NCBI GenBank assembly: GCA_036365515.1
Contig: CM070873.1
Location: 192,502,604-192,566,603 of the forward strand
Direction: 5' to 3'
Source of the DNA: Torymus aiolomorphi
Taxonomy: Eukaryota; Arthropoda; Insecta; Hymenoptera; Torymidae
Length of the DNA: 64,000 bases
The first letter of the stretch is position 1. The number at the start of each line of letters is the position of its first letter. The notes below the pieces were generated by a model. It was not told the DNA's origin. It did not search any database and worked only from the letters and a program-made list of their open reading frames with translations. Both the position numbers and the translations under genes were made by a program. Of this stretch, positions 33,724-44,533 are shown piece after piece.

Positions 33724-36705
33724 TGAGGCGTTTCACGTAAACTGTCCTAGCGCGGCGCGCGAGCGCCAAATCCTGCTATATCTAGCTCATGTTTACGGTA
33801 CTAAAACGTAATTAAAAAAATTTTATGATAGCATTTCCGACGTATTTTTTCCTCAGCTTTTCAATGGTGTAGGCAGTTTTCCCGAAATTTTCCATTTTCG
33901 CCTTCAAAAAGTACAAAACGTGTTATATCTTAAAAAGTGTATTTTTAATATTTTTTTTTACCCTTAGATCGAAAGCTGAGCATTTTTTACGTAGGAAAGG
34001 ATAGTTTCCAAAGAGTGCCCGAAAGGTTTTCAGCGAGAAATAGAATGCGAAAGAGTAGACGCATCGCCTTTCCGGCGCGCGGGACTACGCGGTACAACGC
34101 GCGGGCTGCGCTTGCCTCGTTGCCTAATAATAATCTTTTATAATCTTTAATTCTTTACCTGTTTTTTTTTTTTATTCTTGAATAACGCATGGAATAATAT
34201 TTTATTAATTATTACATAAAAAAATAAAATTTTTAATTTTTTTGTTTTTGGTTTCACAGCTTTCTTAGGGAAGATTTTATACTCAGAACTAAGAGATGTT
34301 TTTATGAGCTTCAATGTACTTTCATCTATTGGAATAATAGCATGATACAGTAACGTCAAATAATAAACTTTCTTGACGGCAAAATTAGTTTTAAGATAAG
34401 ATATTACCATTTTTTGATATTCATAAACGGCTATGGTATCATGATTCAAGTTGTCGGAAATCACAGCAATGCTTACATGTTTGAGTTCATCGGTTTGTTT
34501 ATAGTACACTACAACTGTAAAAACTGTTGCTTGGTTGTTACTCCAGTGGAAGGATTGTGTAGAATTTTGTATAACGAAAGCATAATTTTCTGCAAAATCG
34601 CAACACACGAGAAATTCTCCTTCTTGAAGATTGCTTTTTACGTTATTTACAAAAAGTGATTGTTTCTTAGCAAAAAAATCGTGAGTTTTTAATTTCATTA
34701 ATTTCTCCCCCAGTATGTCCATAAATTCGTGCACATTTTACAGTTTTGGAAGCTATTGTACACCTATCTGTTTGAAACCACGATTGATACTCGATTTGAA
34801 AAATATCATTTTCATCAAAACATTTAAGTAAATGTTTTCGTAATATAGACGTATTGGGGTAATCCAAACAGTCACCTAAATAACATCTATCGTGTGAATC
34901 ATTACACACAATTGCTTGGATGCAATCGTGATAGTTTTTCAGGGGCAATTGGGTGTCTTTAGTTAAATTTTCTATGTCCATAGCACTTAGCATGAGCTTC
35001 ACATTTTCGTGATGCCCACACACGCATACGTTATGTGTGCCGCTACTCCCAGCTAAAACACAATATGGTGGCCTCAATTCTGTAAATTTCGTAAAACCAA
35101 TGTTAACGTACTCATTTCCTTTTTTATATAAATTATACAATTCATTTAAATTACCAAGCAGTAATCTTTTTTGAATATGTTCTCTTTTGCCATTACTCTG
35201 TTTAATAGATAGATAATCTTTTGAACCCGGCATGATTCGACTTACATCATCTCTCTCATAAAAAGATTTGACAGAATTTACAGTATCAGCTGGAAGTAGT
35301 TTGCCACGTTTCTTAGCAGGTATTGAAAATATTCCGCTATTTACTACCAAATCTTTCGCTTCACGAGCCTGTTCACTGCAATTGAATTCTCGCATCAAGT
35401 TCTTACGAGACCAAAACTCCGGTGCAAGAGTTAATAGCTGAATTCTTTCTTGCTTATTTGTTAACTCTGAAAATTTTTTCTTAATTTGTTGGAGAACTGC
35501 AACACCAGCTTTATGATATTCATCATCGCACACTATTTTAGCTTTTTTAGCATCAGTTTGAGGTAAATTTGATTTCTGATTATAAATTTGGCGTCGACAG
35601 GTTAAACATATTTTAGCATTTTCAGGTACTAAAAGAAATGCACTTCTTAAAAGTGTTGGAAAATCAGTCAAATTCTTAGATGCAGAGTGATCATTTTTAT
35701 TTAAAGGATTTATACATTTCAACTTCCAATGTGAATCCATTTTAATCGTTTATAACAGAAATGGCAAGCTTTTTCTTTGCTATCAATGACAAATTCGAAA
35801 AAATTCGAGGAGGAAAAAGATAAAAAGTTATGGTAATTATATACTTTTGAGGTGACAATTTGCATACAGAGTAAAAAGTGTGGACGCCACCTACCGAATG
35901 AAAAATAAATAATTCCGTGTCGCACGGCAAACCGCGCTGTACCGCGCGTAGCGTAGAATATGCTTTCGCCCTGCCGTGCATATAATCTTTCGCGTTTTAT
36001 TTGCATAGCATAAAACATCTTGGACACTTTTTGGGAAATATCCTTTCCTACCTAAAAAAAGGATAGCTTTCAATATTATGGGTAAAACAAAATACTAAAA
36101 ATATACTTTTCGAGATATAGCACGTAAGAAAAACAAAAAAATTATCTACAGTGAAAAACAAACGTTAGTACAAGAGTTTGCACATATTTCTGTTAATTTT
36201 GAAATTTTATTTTTTTATGAAATAATAAAATATTACTCCATGCGTTATTCAAGAATAAAAAGGAACAGGTAAAGAATTAAAGATTATAAAAGATTATTAT
36301 TAGGTAACGAGGCGAGCGCAGCCCGCGCGCTGTACCGCGTAGTCCCGCGCGCCGGAAAGGCGATGCGTCTACTCTTTCGCATTCTATTTCTCGCAGAAAA
36401 CCTTTCGGGCACTCCTTGGAAACTATCCTTTCCTACGTAGAAAATGCTCAGCTTTCGATCTAGAGGGTCAAAAAAAATATTAAAAATACACTTTTTAAGA
36501 TATAACACGTTTTGTACTTTTTGAAGGTGAAAATGGAAAATTTCGGGAAAACTGCCTACACCATTGGAAAGTTGAGGAAAAAATACGTCGGAAATGCTTA
36601 TCATAAAATTTTTTTAAGTACGTTTTAGTATCGTAAACATGAGCTAGATATAGCACGATTTGGCGCTCGCGCGCCGCGCTGAGACATTTGACGTGAAACG
36701 CCTCA
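33724..36705 (-). mobile_element. 3.0-kb DNA transposon with ~440-bp TIRs
   Basis: Left arm 33724-34165 and right arm 36270-36705 are near-identical inverted repeats beginning TGAGGCGTTTCACGT and including GCGCGGCGCGCGAGCG, TATCTAGCTCATGTTTACG and GAATGCGAAAGAGTAGACGC. Flanks are TACATA and TATATA, a plausible 6-bp target duplication with one change. Between the arms lies a minus-strand gene. A second inverted segment (GGCAAACCGCGCTGTACC-type, about 35900-36075) partly repeats arm sequence. The element is probably related to the 24963-26580 element by end sequence and duplication length. Confidence 0.85.
34147..35740 (-). pseudogene. Transposase-like gene of the 3.0-kb element, frameshifted
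   Basis: Part 1 (35740-34667) starts MDSHWKLKCINPLNKNDH, has an N-terminal CLTCRRQIY cysteine pair and a central block LRPPYCVLAGSSGTHNVCVC followed by GHHENVKLMLSAM. Cysteines in NDSHDRCYLGDCLDYP suggest zinc binding. Part 2 (34734-34147) continues in another frame: LVCCDFAENYAFVIQNSTQS then FHWSNNQATVFTVVVYY and VISDNLNHDTIAVYEYQK, a pattern with Asp residues that looks like an RNase H-fold transposase. One frameshift near 34735 separates them, and the last 60 residues lack the expected C-terminal catalytic part. I recognise homologues as uncharacterised multicopy arthropod and cnidarian proteins, but cannot name the superfamily. Confidence 0.65.
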
Positions 36706-36709
36706 TATA

Positions 36710-37045
36710 TAAAATTTAAGATAATAAAAAATAGATACTTTGCGTGATTTTTTTTTTCATTTTCAGATTCTCACAGTCTGGTGAATATATTACACAGTTC
36801 AATTCAAGTATACATTCCAACTTTAATAGATAAAAACTAATTTCTTATATGCTTTTTATGTATAGGAGAGATACATATAACTCGCGCATGAGAGGCTATC
36901 TAGATTTATAAATAGGCTACAGAAAAAGATGCTACTTGTGACAAGACAAGCGACAGCTACAGACAACAGCTTGATGATGCATATGAAAAAGAAATATGTG
37001 CATATCAAAGTAACGAAACTCTCAATTTATTTAGTGAACAAACTC
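36710..37045. other. Flanking AT-rich repeat, no gene
   Basis: Starts with ATAGATACTTTGCGTGATTT, the text also seen at 28.63 and 32.0 kb, so the 3.0-kb transposon sits within this repeat family. No reading frame of note. Confidence 0.45.
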
Positions 37046-37049
37046 CAGC

Positions 37050-38560
37050 ATTAACTAGAGGGGCTGCGCCCTCATGCGTGTCTCCCTACGTCAACCCTCC
37101 CGCCCACACACACACCTGCTCCTCGCTTCGCTCGTCGCCCACCCTCCCTATGTAAAAACTTCGTTTTTACATAATAGGCACGACCGCAATATTCACGAGA
37201 ACCTTATAATTTTACAATTGTAAAATTTGTGATATTTTGTTTTCATAATTTGTATCATAGGTATAAATATAGTTGTAGTAAATCTTAAATAAAAATAAGT
37301 ATACGTGTACTTTCACTCAGTTCTTGCTTGTGTATGTTTGGGCATTCAAAATTACTGTAGAATTTTTGGACGCACACTACAACTTTTACTTTTAACATAC
37401 TTGTGTAAAGTCAAATACTGTTGAATAATATGAGAAAAATGAGCATTTTATCTGTATTTAGGCATTTAAAATCATTTTCATTATTATAGGTCTAGCTCAC
37501 CAATAATTTATTGTACATAAAAATTTTAAATGGAAGAAAGTTTTCTTTGAATGTTATTTACAACTTTTGTATGAAGTCCGGAATTAAGGAAAAGACAAAT
37601 AATAATTGTCATATAAATGTCACATAAAATAGTTTTATTTACCAATAGATTTGATAAACAATGAATCCTTGATTTTATGTATAATCTCGCTGTATAATCG
37701 TTTGTTTGAATTGCTCTTCTTATGTGTATATAATGTAATTGGCACTTATAGTTGCTTATTAATAAAATTATGCCCTCTTATGTCGTATGGAGCAGACAGA
37801 GTTCGCTATGGGTTTATTCTCCGCGCTGTAACTGACTCGTGCAAGCGCACCTCGCTTTTTTATGACAGAAATAAATTGGGTTAAAGATGATCTAACGATG
37901 AGTCGAGATCATCTTTTTAAACAAGTTAAATGAGCGTAAGCCATATGTAGTTCGATTTCAAATTCAAAAGTGCTGAGTATAAACAAAATTATGACGCGCG
38001 TGTGCTTTCGCGAAGTTTGTGGCTCGCTACGTCACGCGGTTGCGTTGTCGAAATGTTACGTCGTCTAAATTCGCAATCACATAATTTTGTGGGTCAGGAA
38101 ATTACTGATGAGAATATGAATATTAAATGTAATTTAAGAATACGTCACGGACGTAACATCTGTATTTAACATTTTTGTATAAAGTTACATCCTGTAAAGT
38201 AATAGCCAAATATCGGCATTTTTTGGTACATTTAAGCGTTTAAAATCGTTTTTAATGGTTTATTTAATCAGAATTTGATTGTATAAAAAAACATTGTACA
38301 AAATTAATACAAAACAAATACTAGGTATAGTAAACTTTATTCAATTTTAACGAAAAGGGGAAGCTAGCCGCTCCCGCGACGCATTGCGTGTAACGTTAAC
38401 TAAAGGGGGAAAAACAATGTTCGCGGGTGTTCCTAAGTACATGATGTATACAATTTCAATTACGAAAAATACTTGCGGCGCACACACATACATTAACACG
38501 GCGAAAGGGAGAGGAGCAGAAGGAAAAGGCCCAGCACTAAGTAAGACTAAAGCGGCATTC
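37050..38560 (-). repeat. Inverted mate of family A plus repeat R
   Basis: Mirror image of 24870-27330: GGGGCTGCGCCC, CTCCTCGCTTCGCTCGTCGC, the palindrome TATGTAAAAACTTCG/TTTTTACATA, AGGCACGACCGC and GAACCTTATAATTTTAC, then family A tandem text (CATTTAAAATCATTTTCATT, ATTATAGGTCTAGCTCACC) to about 38330. Repeat R follows in inverted order (TTCCTAAGTACATGATG, TTCAATTACGAAAAATACTT, CACATACATTAACACGGCG). R is uninterrupted here and serves as the empty-site reference for the 1.6-kb element. Confidence 0.7.
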
Positions 38561-38564
38561 TCGG

Positions 38565-39300
38565 CCACAGCAATCTAGCTATTCTTCTCTGCCTTCGCGC
38601 CTTGACTTTAGCGCCACAAGCGGTCGCGCTAAATAAGTACTTACCTACTATTGCCAGAGAATATAGAATATATTATCCTTACGCGTAGAAGGTTGGATCG
38701 GGAGGTGAAACCAAAATAAGCGTTAGTTCAGTCCCCCACAAGGCAGGCGGCGCGACGCTCGAGCCTCGCGCGAAATTCAGATCATGCGCGTATATATACA
38801 TGATGAAACCGACATTAATCGTAAACGTCAAATCCTTTGAATTTAGAAAAAGTTATTTAATGTCAAATATTTTGAAATCATAAAGATGTAATCTTAAATC
38901 TCCACAATTTGAAAAAATAGATTGTAATAAGATACATAGGTTAAGTAGCGTATAAGAGTCAATAGTTAAATGCTGGAAACCCAAAAATGAAAATATTTGA
39001 AAATATGTATTTAAAGCTATAAATTTTAGATATATATAAATCGTAAAAAATAAGTAGCAAAAAATAATAAAATAAAAATGTTTAACTCAAATATTTTAAT
39101 AGACTTAAGTATATATTCGTGCAGATAAGTATATAAAATAACAAATAATATAATAAAAACATTTATGATATGAGAAGTCATATATTGCTAAGAATAATCA
39201 TAAGTCAAATAAGTTATACATTAGTTATGTATATAGTATATATAAAACGGCGGGAGAGCGAAAGCCATAGCAGAAAACAGAAAAGCGCGGAGGCACGAAA
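38565..39300. other. AT-rich DNA before PLE copy 1
   Basis: A short GC-rich patch (CAGGCGGCGCGACGCTCGAG, about 38742) is followed by AT-rich sequence. It may include the 5' terminal repeat of PLE copy 1 but I cannot define it. No gene seen. Confidence 0.4.
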
Positions 39301-39309
39301 ACGACAAAT

Positions 39310-40229
39310 TTCTTTTCGTTAACGAGAGCTTTGTCTGGTTTTAACTTAAATCCTACAGCGATGCAGTTTAGAAAAAATTTTCAACACGGTACAATCACAA
39401 CGCTACTTTTTCAACCTCCTGGATCTAACTGTAAACCGCATGAATGTATTAATTTATTAACTAATTATACTGAAGTGATTAAAAGTCGTAAAGAAAATGA
39501 ACTAAACGTAGAAGAAAAAGTAAATGAAATCAATGCCCGATTATAAGCATCGGCACTAAGCGAATTCTTCAATAAATATTATAATGATATTGTTTCCATG
39601 ACAAAAATCTTAGTCTGATTAATGACATTTTGTTAGAAAACAATTATCCTTTGGAATTTATAAATAAACATATTGAAAAACGATTAATACAGATTATGAA
39701 TAATAATAGCAAGAATAAGTCTAAAAATATAAATCTTAATAGCATTATAGTTTTCCCTTTTGTTAAATATATCAATCCTCTGCTAAAAAACATTTGTAAT
39801 AAAAATAATTTAGTGTTAATTAACTCGATTTCTAACCAATTTAGTCATCTTATCAGGCTAGGAAAAGATAAATGTAATAAAAACGAAGAAACTAATGTTG
39901 TGTACAAGATAAATTGTAAGCAATGCGACGCGTCGTATGTAGGTCAAACTTCGCGTAAGTTATTAAAATGATGTAAAGAACATGAGAGTGACTGTAGATA
40001 TAAAAGAGACAAATCAGCAATTTATGAACATATTTTACAAACCAACCATCAAATTGATTTCAATAATATTAAAATATTAGATCAAGAACAAAATTTAAAA
40101 AAACGGTTATTATCCGAGATGTTGCATATACATTCGCAACATAATAGCCTTAATAGACAATTTGACACATACAATTTAAAATCTGATTACAAAGCATTCA
40201 TTAATAATAATAAGTTTTTATGCTCTTAA
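39310..40229 (+). pseudogene. Penelope-like element copy 1, RT core deleted, GIY-YIG end present
   Basis: The N-terminal domain (39331-39546) reads GFNLNPTAMQFRKNFQHGT and LLTNYTEVIKSRKENE, then a stop. Near 39590 it jumps to FHDKNLSLINDILLENNYPL, the stretch after RT, so the whole RT palm including YxDD is deleted. LIRLGKDKCNKNEETNVVYK leads into the GIY-YIG endonuclease: INCKQCDASYVGQTSRKLLK, a TGA where Arg is expected, then HESDCRYKRDKSAIYEHI and LLSEMLHIHSQHNSLNRQFD, ending at a TAA at 40227-40229. PLEs encode an RT plus this nuclease. The copy is dead. Confidence 0.85.
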
Positions 40230-40506
40230 ATAAGAAAATTGTTACTATGATAAATTACAGGTTGCACTAATAGTTTCTTTATAAAGAGTTTCCCCACTCT
40301 ACGTGCTCTCTATCTACATCACTCACACATTCTCGCCTGCCGGTATAAATACGTAAAATTGTGTACAATAGTCTTATTGACTAGTGGCAGCTTCTTACGT
40401 CCACTTATATTAGTATAAGCTTAAGTATTATTGGTAAGATCTCAGTAGAAAATTGTGTTACATTGTATTATAGTGTTTTAATTATATGTAACTTGTGTTT
40501 TTTAGA

Positions 40507-40546
40507 ACCTTGAGAAGGGGTGATAATAAATCACCCGAAACGTTGG
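40507..40546 (+). ncRNA. Hammerhead-ribozyme-like motif of PLE copy 1
   Basis: CCTTGAGAAG precedes the stem GGGTGAT-aataa-ATCACCC, followed directly by CGAAACGTTGG. Minimal hammerheads are known in Penelope-like terminal repeats, with a conserved GAAAC after stem II. Here the stem II hairpin and GAAAC box are perfect, but the CUGANGA box deviates (TTGAGAA), so activity is doubtful. Confidence 0.6.
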
Positions 40547-40549
40547 AAT

Positions 40550-40935
40550 TGATAATTTTGTGTTATTATTCCAAATGAAAATCAAGCCATACCCACTCAC
40601 ACTTAACCTACCTGCATTTCCTTTTATCCCATCCTATTCTGATGGAATGAAAACCTACCATCTTCTCGTTGGTTTCCATCGAGTAATACCAATAATACAA
40701 TTTTTTCATTGTAGTTCATTTTATATTTAATACTACGTAATTTTTTTTATTAATATAATATTATTGCCATTAGCTAAGTGCAGGAAATCAACGTTGTAGC
40801 CCTCAACTTCTCTTATTAAGTATTAAAATTTATTTTTTAATAAATTTAATAAGTGTCAGTGCTTTGGAATGTGAGGGGATAGGTAATAAGAAATTGGGCA
40901 AAATTAAAAAAGTGCAGTGTGTGTGTGTGTATGTG
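40550..40935. other. Flank of PLE copy 1 and the BEL insertion site
   Basis: AT-rich with a (GT)n run at 40917-40939 directly at the BEL LTR edge. No gene. Confidence 0.5.
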
Positions 40936-40939
40936 TGTG

Positions 40940-41215
40940 TGTTTTGTGTTGTACTGAGGATCGTGGACTGGAGAGGTTCAAGAAATGATAACTCTTTCGT
41001 GTGAGGTAATGATGTGGTTTTATTGAAGTAGTCGGCCGTGCAGTGTTTCTGCTGCTGTCTCTCTGGCCGTCGCGCGTGAACTACTGATGCCGGCCGGCGT
41101 TGCGAAGCGTCGGCCGCGTGCCTTTGTTAAAGAAGGGGTGGCAGAGAGACGCGAGGAGAGCGCAGAGCGGTGCAGCTCTCTCGGCGACTGGAGTATATAT
41201 GCAAAATCCCGAACA
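40940..41215 (-). repeat. 3' LTR of the BEL element
   Basis: On the minus strand it reads TGTTCGGGATTTTGC ... ACACAAAACA. It is preceded by a purine-rich tract, GAAGGTGGGCGGAA. It matches 57250-57565 along its length except for the 40-bp block. Confidence 0.9.
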
Positions 41216-42788
41216 TTCCGCCCACCTTCGCCAGACTGGCGAACGGACCTCTTTCCGATGGATGTAGTCGAACGACCTTGGCGATGGGGCGACGTAGCGT
41301 AGTGGTGGCCGTGCGAAGGTCAACCACGCGGGTGATGCCATCACTCCCTGGATGGATGGCGATGACACGGGCGAGGGGCCACTTGGCTGGCGGAGTGAGC
41401 TCACTCCTTATGAACACGAGGTCACCTACTGATACAGGGTGTTGATGTTGCCTCCACTTCTGGCGTGATTGCAGGGATGTCAAGTATTCTGATGACCACC
41501 TAGACCAGAAATGTTGAGTGAGCTGACTAATCAGTAGCCAGCGCTTTCCTGGTGGGATGTTGACTCCGTTGGGATCTTCTTCTGGTACTAAAAATGATGA
41601 ACGTTGTATGAGAAAATGTGATGGCGATAAAAACGCGAGGTCAGACGGATCATCACTGAAAGCAGTTAAAGGTCTCGAGTTAAGGCACGCTTCTATTCGA
41701 CAGAGCAAAGTAGCAAGTTCTGGAAAGGTGAGGACTTGGTCCCCAGTGACGCGACGCAAGTGATGTTTGGCCGATTTAACTGCGGCTTCCCATAAGCCAC
41801 CAAAATGAGGTGCACTGGGAGGATTGAAAATCCACAAAGTTCCTTCTTGCGCGAGGGACTTAACAACTTGAGACGAGAATGAAGAAGAAGCGTCTACCAT
41901 CTGTCTTAACTGTGCGTCTGCACCTACGAAATTAGTTCCCTGATCTGAATATAGTTTCTTGCAATGACCTCTACGATAGGTAAATCGATGGAAAGCAGCG
42001 ATGAAGGCTTCACTTGAGTAGTACTCGATGTAGACGGCTCTGGTAGACATGCAAAGAAACATCGCGATATATCCTTTCATAGTACCTTTCCCCCTTGTTT
42101 TAGTAAGATGAACGTTGATAGGGCCGGCGTAATCAATACCGGAACTATCAAAGGGAGATGAGGGGTGCACGCGAGCCTTGGGTAACTCACCCATTAATTG
42201 AGTAGGCACTCGAGCAGCGTGTCGTGAGCATGTAATGCATGCCCTGATGACTTTCTTGACTTCAGCTCTTCCTTTCACTATCCAATACTGATGCCTGAGT
42301 GTGGCAAGTGTTAGCTGAACACCACCGTGAAGAGTACTCTGATGAGCATCACTAATTATTAGAGTAGTAAAATGACACTTAGCAGGTAAAATAAGAGGAT
42401 GCTTAGCATCTTCTTCGAGAAGAGAATGTGAGAGACGACCGCCCACGCTAAGCAAATGATTTTTTATCAAGGGATTTAACGATAAAAGAGTTCTTTTCGT
42501 TGAAAGTTTACCCTTTCTATTTAACTGTTGTAGTTCGAGCTTAAAAAAAGCGGTTTGAACTAAATAAATCAGACAAAGTCTGGTGTTCTCAATCTCACTA
42601 GCACTGACCTCCTCAGAGGTCGGAGTGGGACGGCATAGTAGGAATTGAAGAAAAGTAAGGAAACTAACCACTGAATTTGAAGTCGACTTACGCTCTAATT
42701 TCGAGCCGATTCTATGAATGAATCTGAAGCAGTACGAAGCCATTCGTAACAATTTATCCGATGCAGAGTACTTATCAAGAGACTCCAA
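41127..42788 (-). CDS. BEL/Pao Pol C-terminal part: integrase and DUF5641-like tail, 553 aa open
   Basis: A long open frame. A connection domain is followed by an H2C2 zinc-binding region (DAHQSTLHGGVQLTLATLRH, then RACITCSRHAAR) and the integrase core with all catalytic residues: GIDYAGPINV (Asp), KKLYSDQGTNFVGA (Asp), HFGGLWEAAVKSAKHHL (Glu). Then SRPLTAFSDDPSDLAFLSP and a C-terminal WSSEYLTSLQSRQKW / VGDLVFIRSE region typical of BEL (DUF5641). The frame runs through GGMFGILHIYSS into the 3' LTR, so its last roughly 29 residues and stop are LTR-encoded. This part looks intact, but RT upstream is dead. The frame begins within Pol; there is no separate start signal. Confidence 0.9.
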   Translation of the reverse strand: MESLDKYSASDKLLRMASYCFRFIHRIGSKLERKSTSNSVVSFLTFLQFLLCRPTPTSEEVSASEIENTRLCLIYLVQTAFFKLELQQLNRKGKLSTKRTLLSLNPLIKNHLLSVGGRLSHSLLEEDAKHPLILPAKCHFTTLIISDAHQSTLHGGVQLTLATLRHQYWIVKGRAEVKKVIRACITCSRHAARVPTQLMGELPKARVHPSSPFDSSGIDYAGPINVHLTKTRGKGTMKGYIAMFLCMSTRAVYIEYYSSEAFIAAFHRFTYRRGHCKKLYSDQGTNFVGADAQLRQMVDASSSFSSQVVKSLAQEGTLWIFNPPSAPHFGGLWEAAVKSAKHHLRRVTGDQVLTFPELATLLCRIEACLNSRPLTAFSDDPSDLAFLSPSHFLIQRSSFLVPEEDPNGVNIPPGKRWLLISQLTQHFWSRWSSEYLTSLQSRQKWRQHQHPVSVGDLVFIRSELTPPAKWPLARVIAIHPGSDGITRVVDLRTATTTLRRPIAKVVRLHPSERGPFASLAKVGGMFGILHIYSSRRESCTALRSPRVSLPPLL

Positions 42789-43569
42789 ATTTCTGGAGTA
42801 TTCTCGACAGAATTTGGAGTACTTTTGTTAGCGACTATAGAGTGTGACTAGGCTGTATATTCAGACCATTTACGGTGAAACTGAGCTCGTCATGAGACCT
42901 CGACCAAGGCTCAGGGCTATCAGAGAGCCAGGCGGGACTTTTTCACCATGAACTATGCGAAACTAGTATAGAGGGCTCAATACCTCGAGAAATGACATCA
43001 GCAGGGTTATCACTTGAACGAACGTGATGCCAGTATGCGTTAGGTAACAGAGTATGAATTTCCGAACATCTATTTGCTACAAAAACATCTTATCTAGAGG
43101 GGTGGTTCTTTAGCCAAAAAAGCACATCCGCCCAGTCAGACCAAAGGTGAACACTCTCAACCTTTATTGGGAAAGATTCGATGAACGTTTGAACCAGTCG
43201 TGCAAGTAGCAGCGCAGCGCGAAGTTCTAAACGAGGCACGCTTAGCGTCTTAAGTGGAGCTATTCGCATTTTAGCCACTTGAAGTGTGACAAGCACTTCT
43301 TGTGTTTGGATTAAACGCAGAAAGACTACTGCACCATACGCAAATTTAGATGTGTCTACGAATCCGTGTAGTTCAATTAGTTCATATTGGGGAGTGTATC
43401 GACTCCAGCGAGGGATTTTTATCTCAGAGATAGATGAAAGATCTTGCAACCAATTTTGCCAACGATTAGAGATTTCGTAAGGAAGATCCTCATCCCAGCT
43501 CACCTTCAGAATCCACAGCGACTGCATAATAATTTTTGCAGTGATCACAACAGGAGCTAACCATCCCAT
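42789..43569 (-). pseudogene. BEL/Pao RNase H region
   Basis: From 43569: MGWLAPVVITAKIIMQSLW, then the RNase H core ELHGFVDTSKFAYGAVVFLR (first acidic residue), RLELRAALLLARLVQTF (Glu) and HLWSDWADVLFWLKNHPSR. The frame stops at 43090 and resumes as VANRCSEIHTLLPNAYWHHV and SSDNPADVISRGIEPSI, the usual RNase H-integrase link, then several more stops before 42788. The motif order matches BEL Pol. Confidence 0.8.
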
Positions 43570-44533
43570 TGAATCAAAGATACGTGCAATTCTTCAAAGA
43601 ACAGACGTTTGGTAAATAGCAAGTCAAAGGGGGTATCTTCTATGTGGAAACTAAAATAGACTGTATTAGGTTGCCAATCTATACCTAAAATTGGCACAGA
43701 TATTTCTGAGACAAATAATGTAATGGAATCTGCAGTTAACATATTTGAGGGTAGATAAGAAAGCACTTCAGCATTATTTGATGTTCACTTTCGCAGATTT
43801 AGATGACCTTGTTTAAAGAGTTGAATTAACTCATCTTGTTTCTTTAAAGCTTCGTCAAACGAATGTGCACCAGAAAGCACATTGTTAAAATACATTTCCG
43901 ATCGACAGCTTCAGCTGCAATTGGATAACCTTGGCCATAGTCTTCAGCTAATTTCAGAAGCATGCGTATGGCAAGAAAAGGCGAACAGGCTAAGCCATAT
44001 GTCACTGTGGTTAGTCGATAAATTTGAATGGGTTCACTCTTATCAAAGCACCATAAAATTGACTGATAGGGTTGATCAAACTGTTCGACACCAATTTGTC
44101 TGAACATTTTTTCCACGTCAGCTGAAAGAGCAATCTTGTACCTATGCCAAGCACAAATCAAAGCGACGGGATTTTGAAGAAGATTAGGTCCAATGTGAAG
44201 AAGATCATTGACCGAAACGCCTGATTTAGATTTACACGAGCCATTAAACACAGTACGTAACATGGTTGTCGTACTTGTTTCCTTCCACACACCATGATGT
44301 GGTAAGAAGGCTTGAGATTTGTTAGATAATGTGTCAAAATTCGAAGAGAGAAACGTATGACCTAAATCAACGTACTCTTTTATGAATTCTGCAAAAGCTA
44401 TTCTGAGTTTCTCGTCCTTAGCGAAATTAGCTTCGAGACGATTGAGTGCGCGCAATGCGGCAGAATGAGCGTTTTCGAGATGAGCAGAGCTCAGATTTTC
44501 TCGATTTTTCCATGAAAAACTTACTATATATCA
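43570..44533 (-). pseudogene. BEL/Pao reverse transcriptase with destroyed YxDD
   Basis: From 44455: fingers FLPHHGVWKETSTTTMLRTV, FNGSCKSKSGVSVNDLLHIG, motif A region LSADVEKMFRQIGVEQFDQP, and LTTVTYGLACSPFLAIRMLL, all classic BEL RT. The catalytic box, expected as YVDD, reads YFNN at 43892-43881, in a shifted frame that continues VLSGAHSFDEALKKQDELI. A further frame (43766-43557) carries LPSNMLTADSITLFVSEISV and ILGIDWQPNTVYFSF. Loss of both aspartates and at least two frameshifts mean no activity. Confidence 0.85.

Noticed and set aside
38384..38578. 64-codon forward frame in GC-richer DNA
   Set aside because: It lies in repeat R, whose other copy at 24.9 kb is not open in the same way.
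41081..41763. Plus-strand frames of 68-91 codons
   Set aside because: Antisense shadows of the BEL integrase and LTR.
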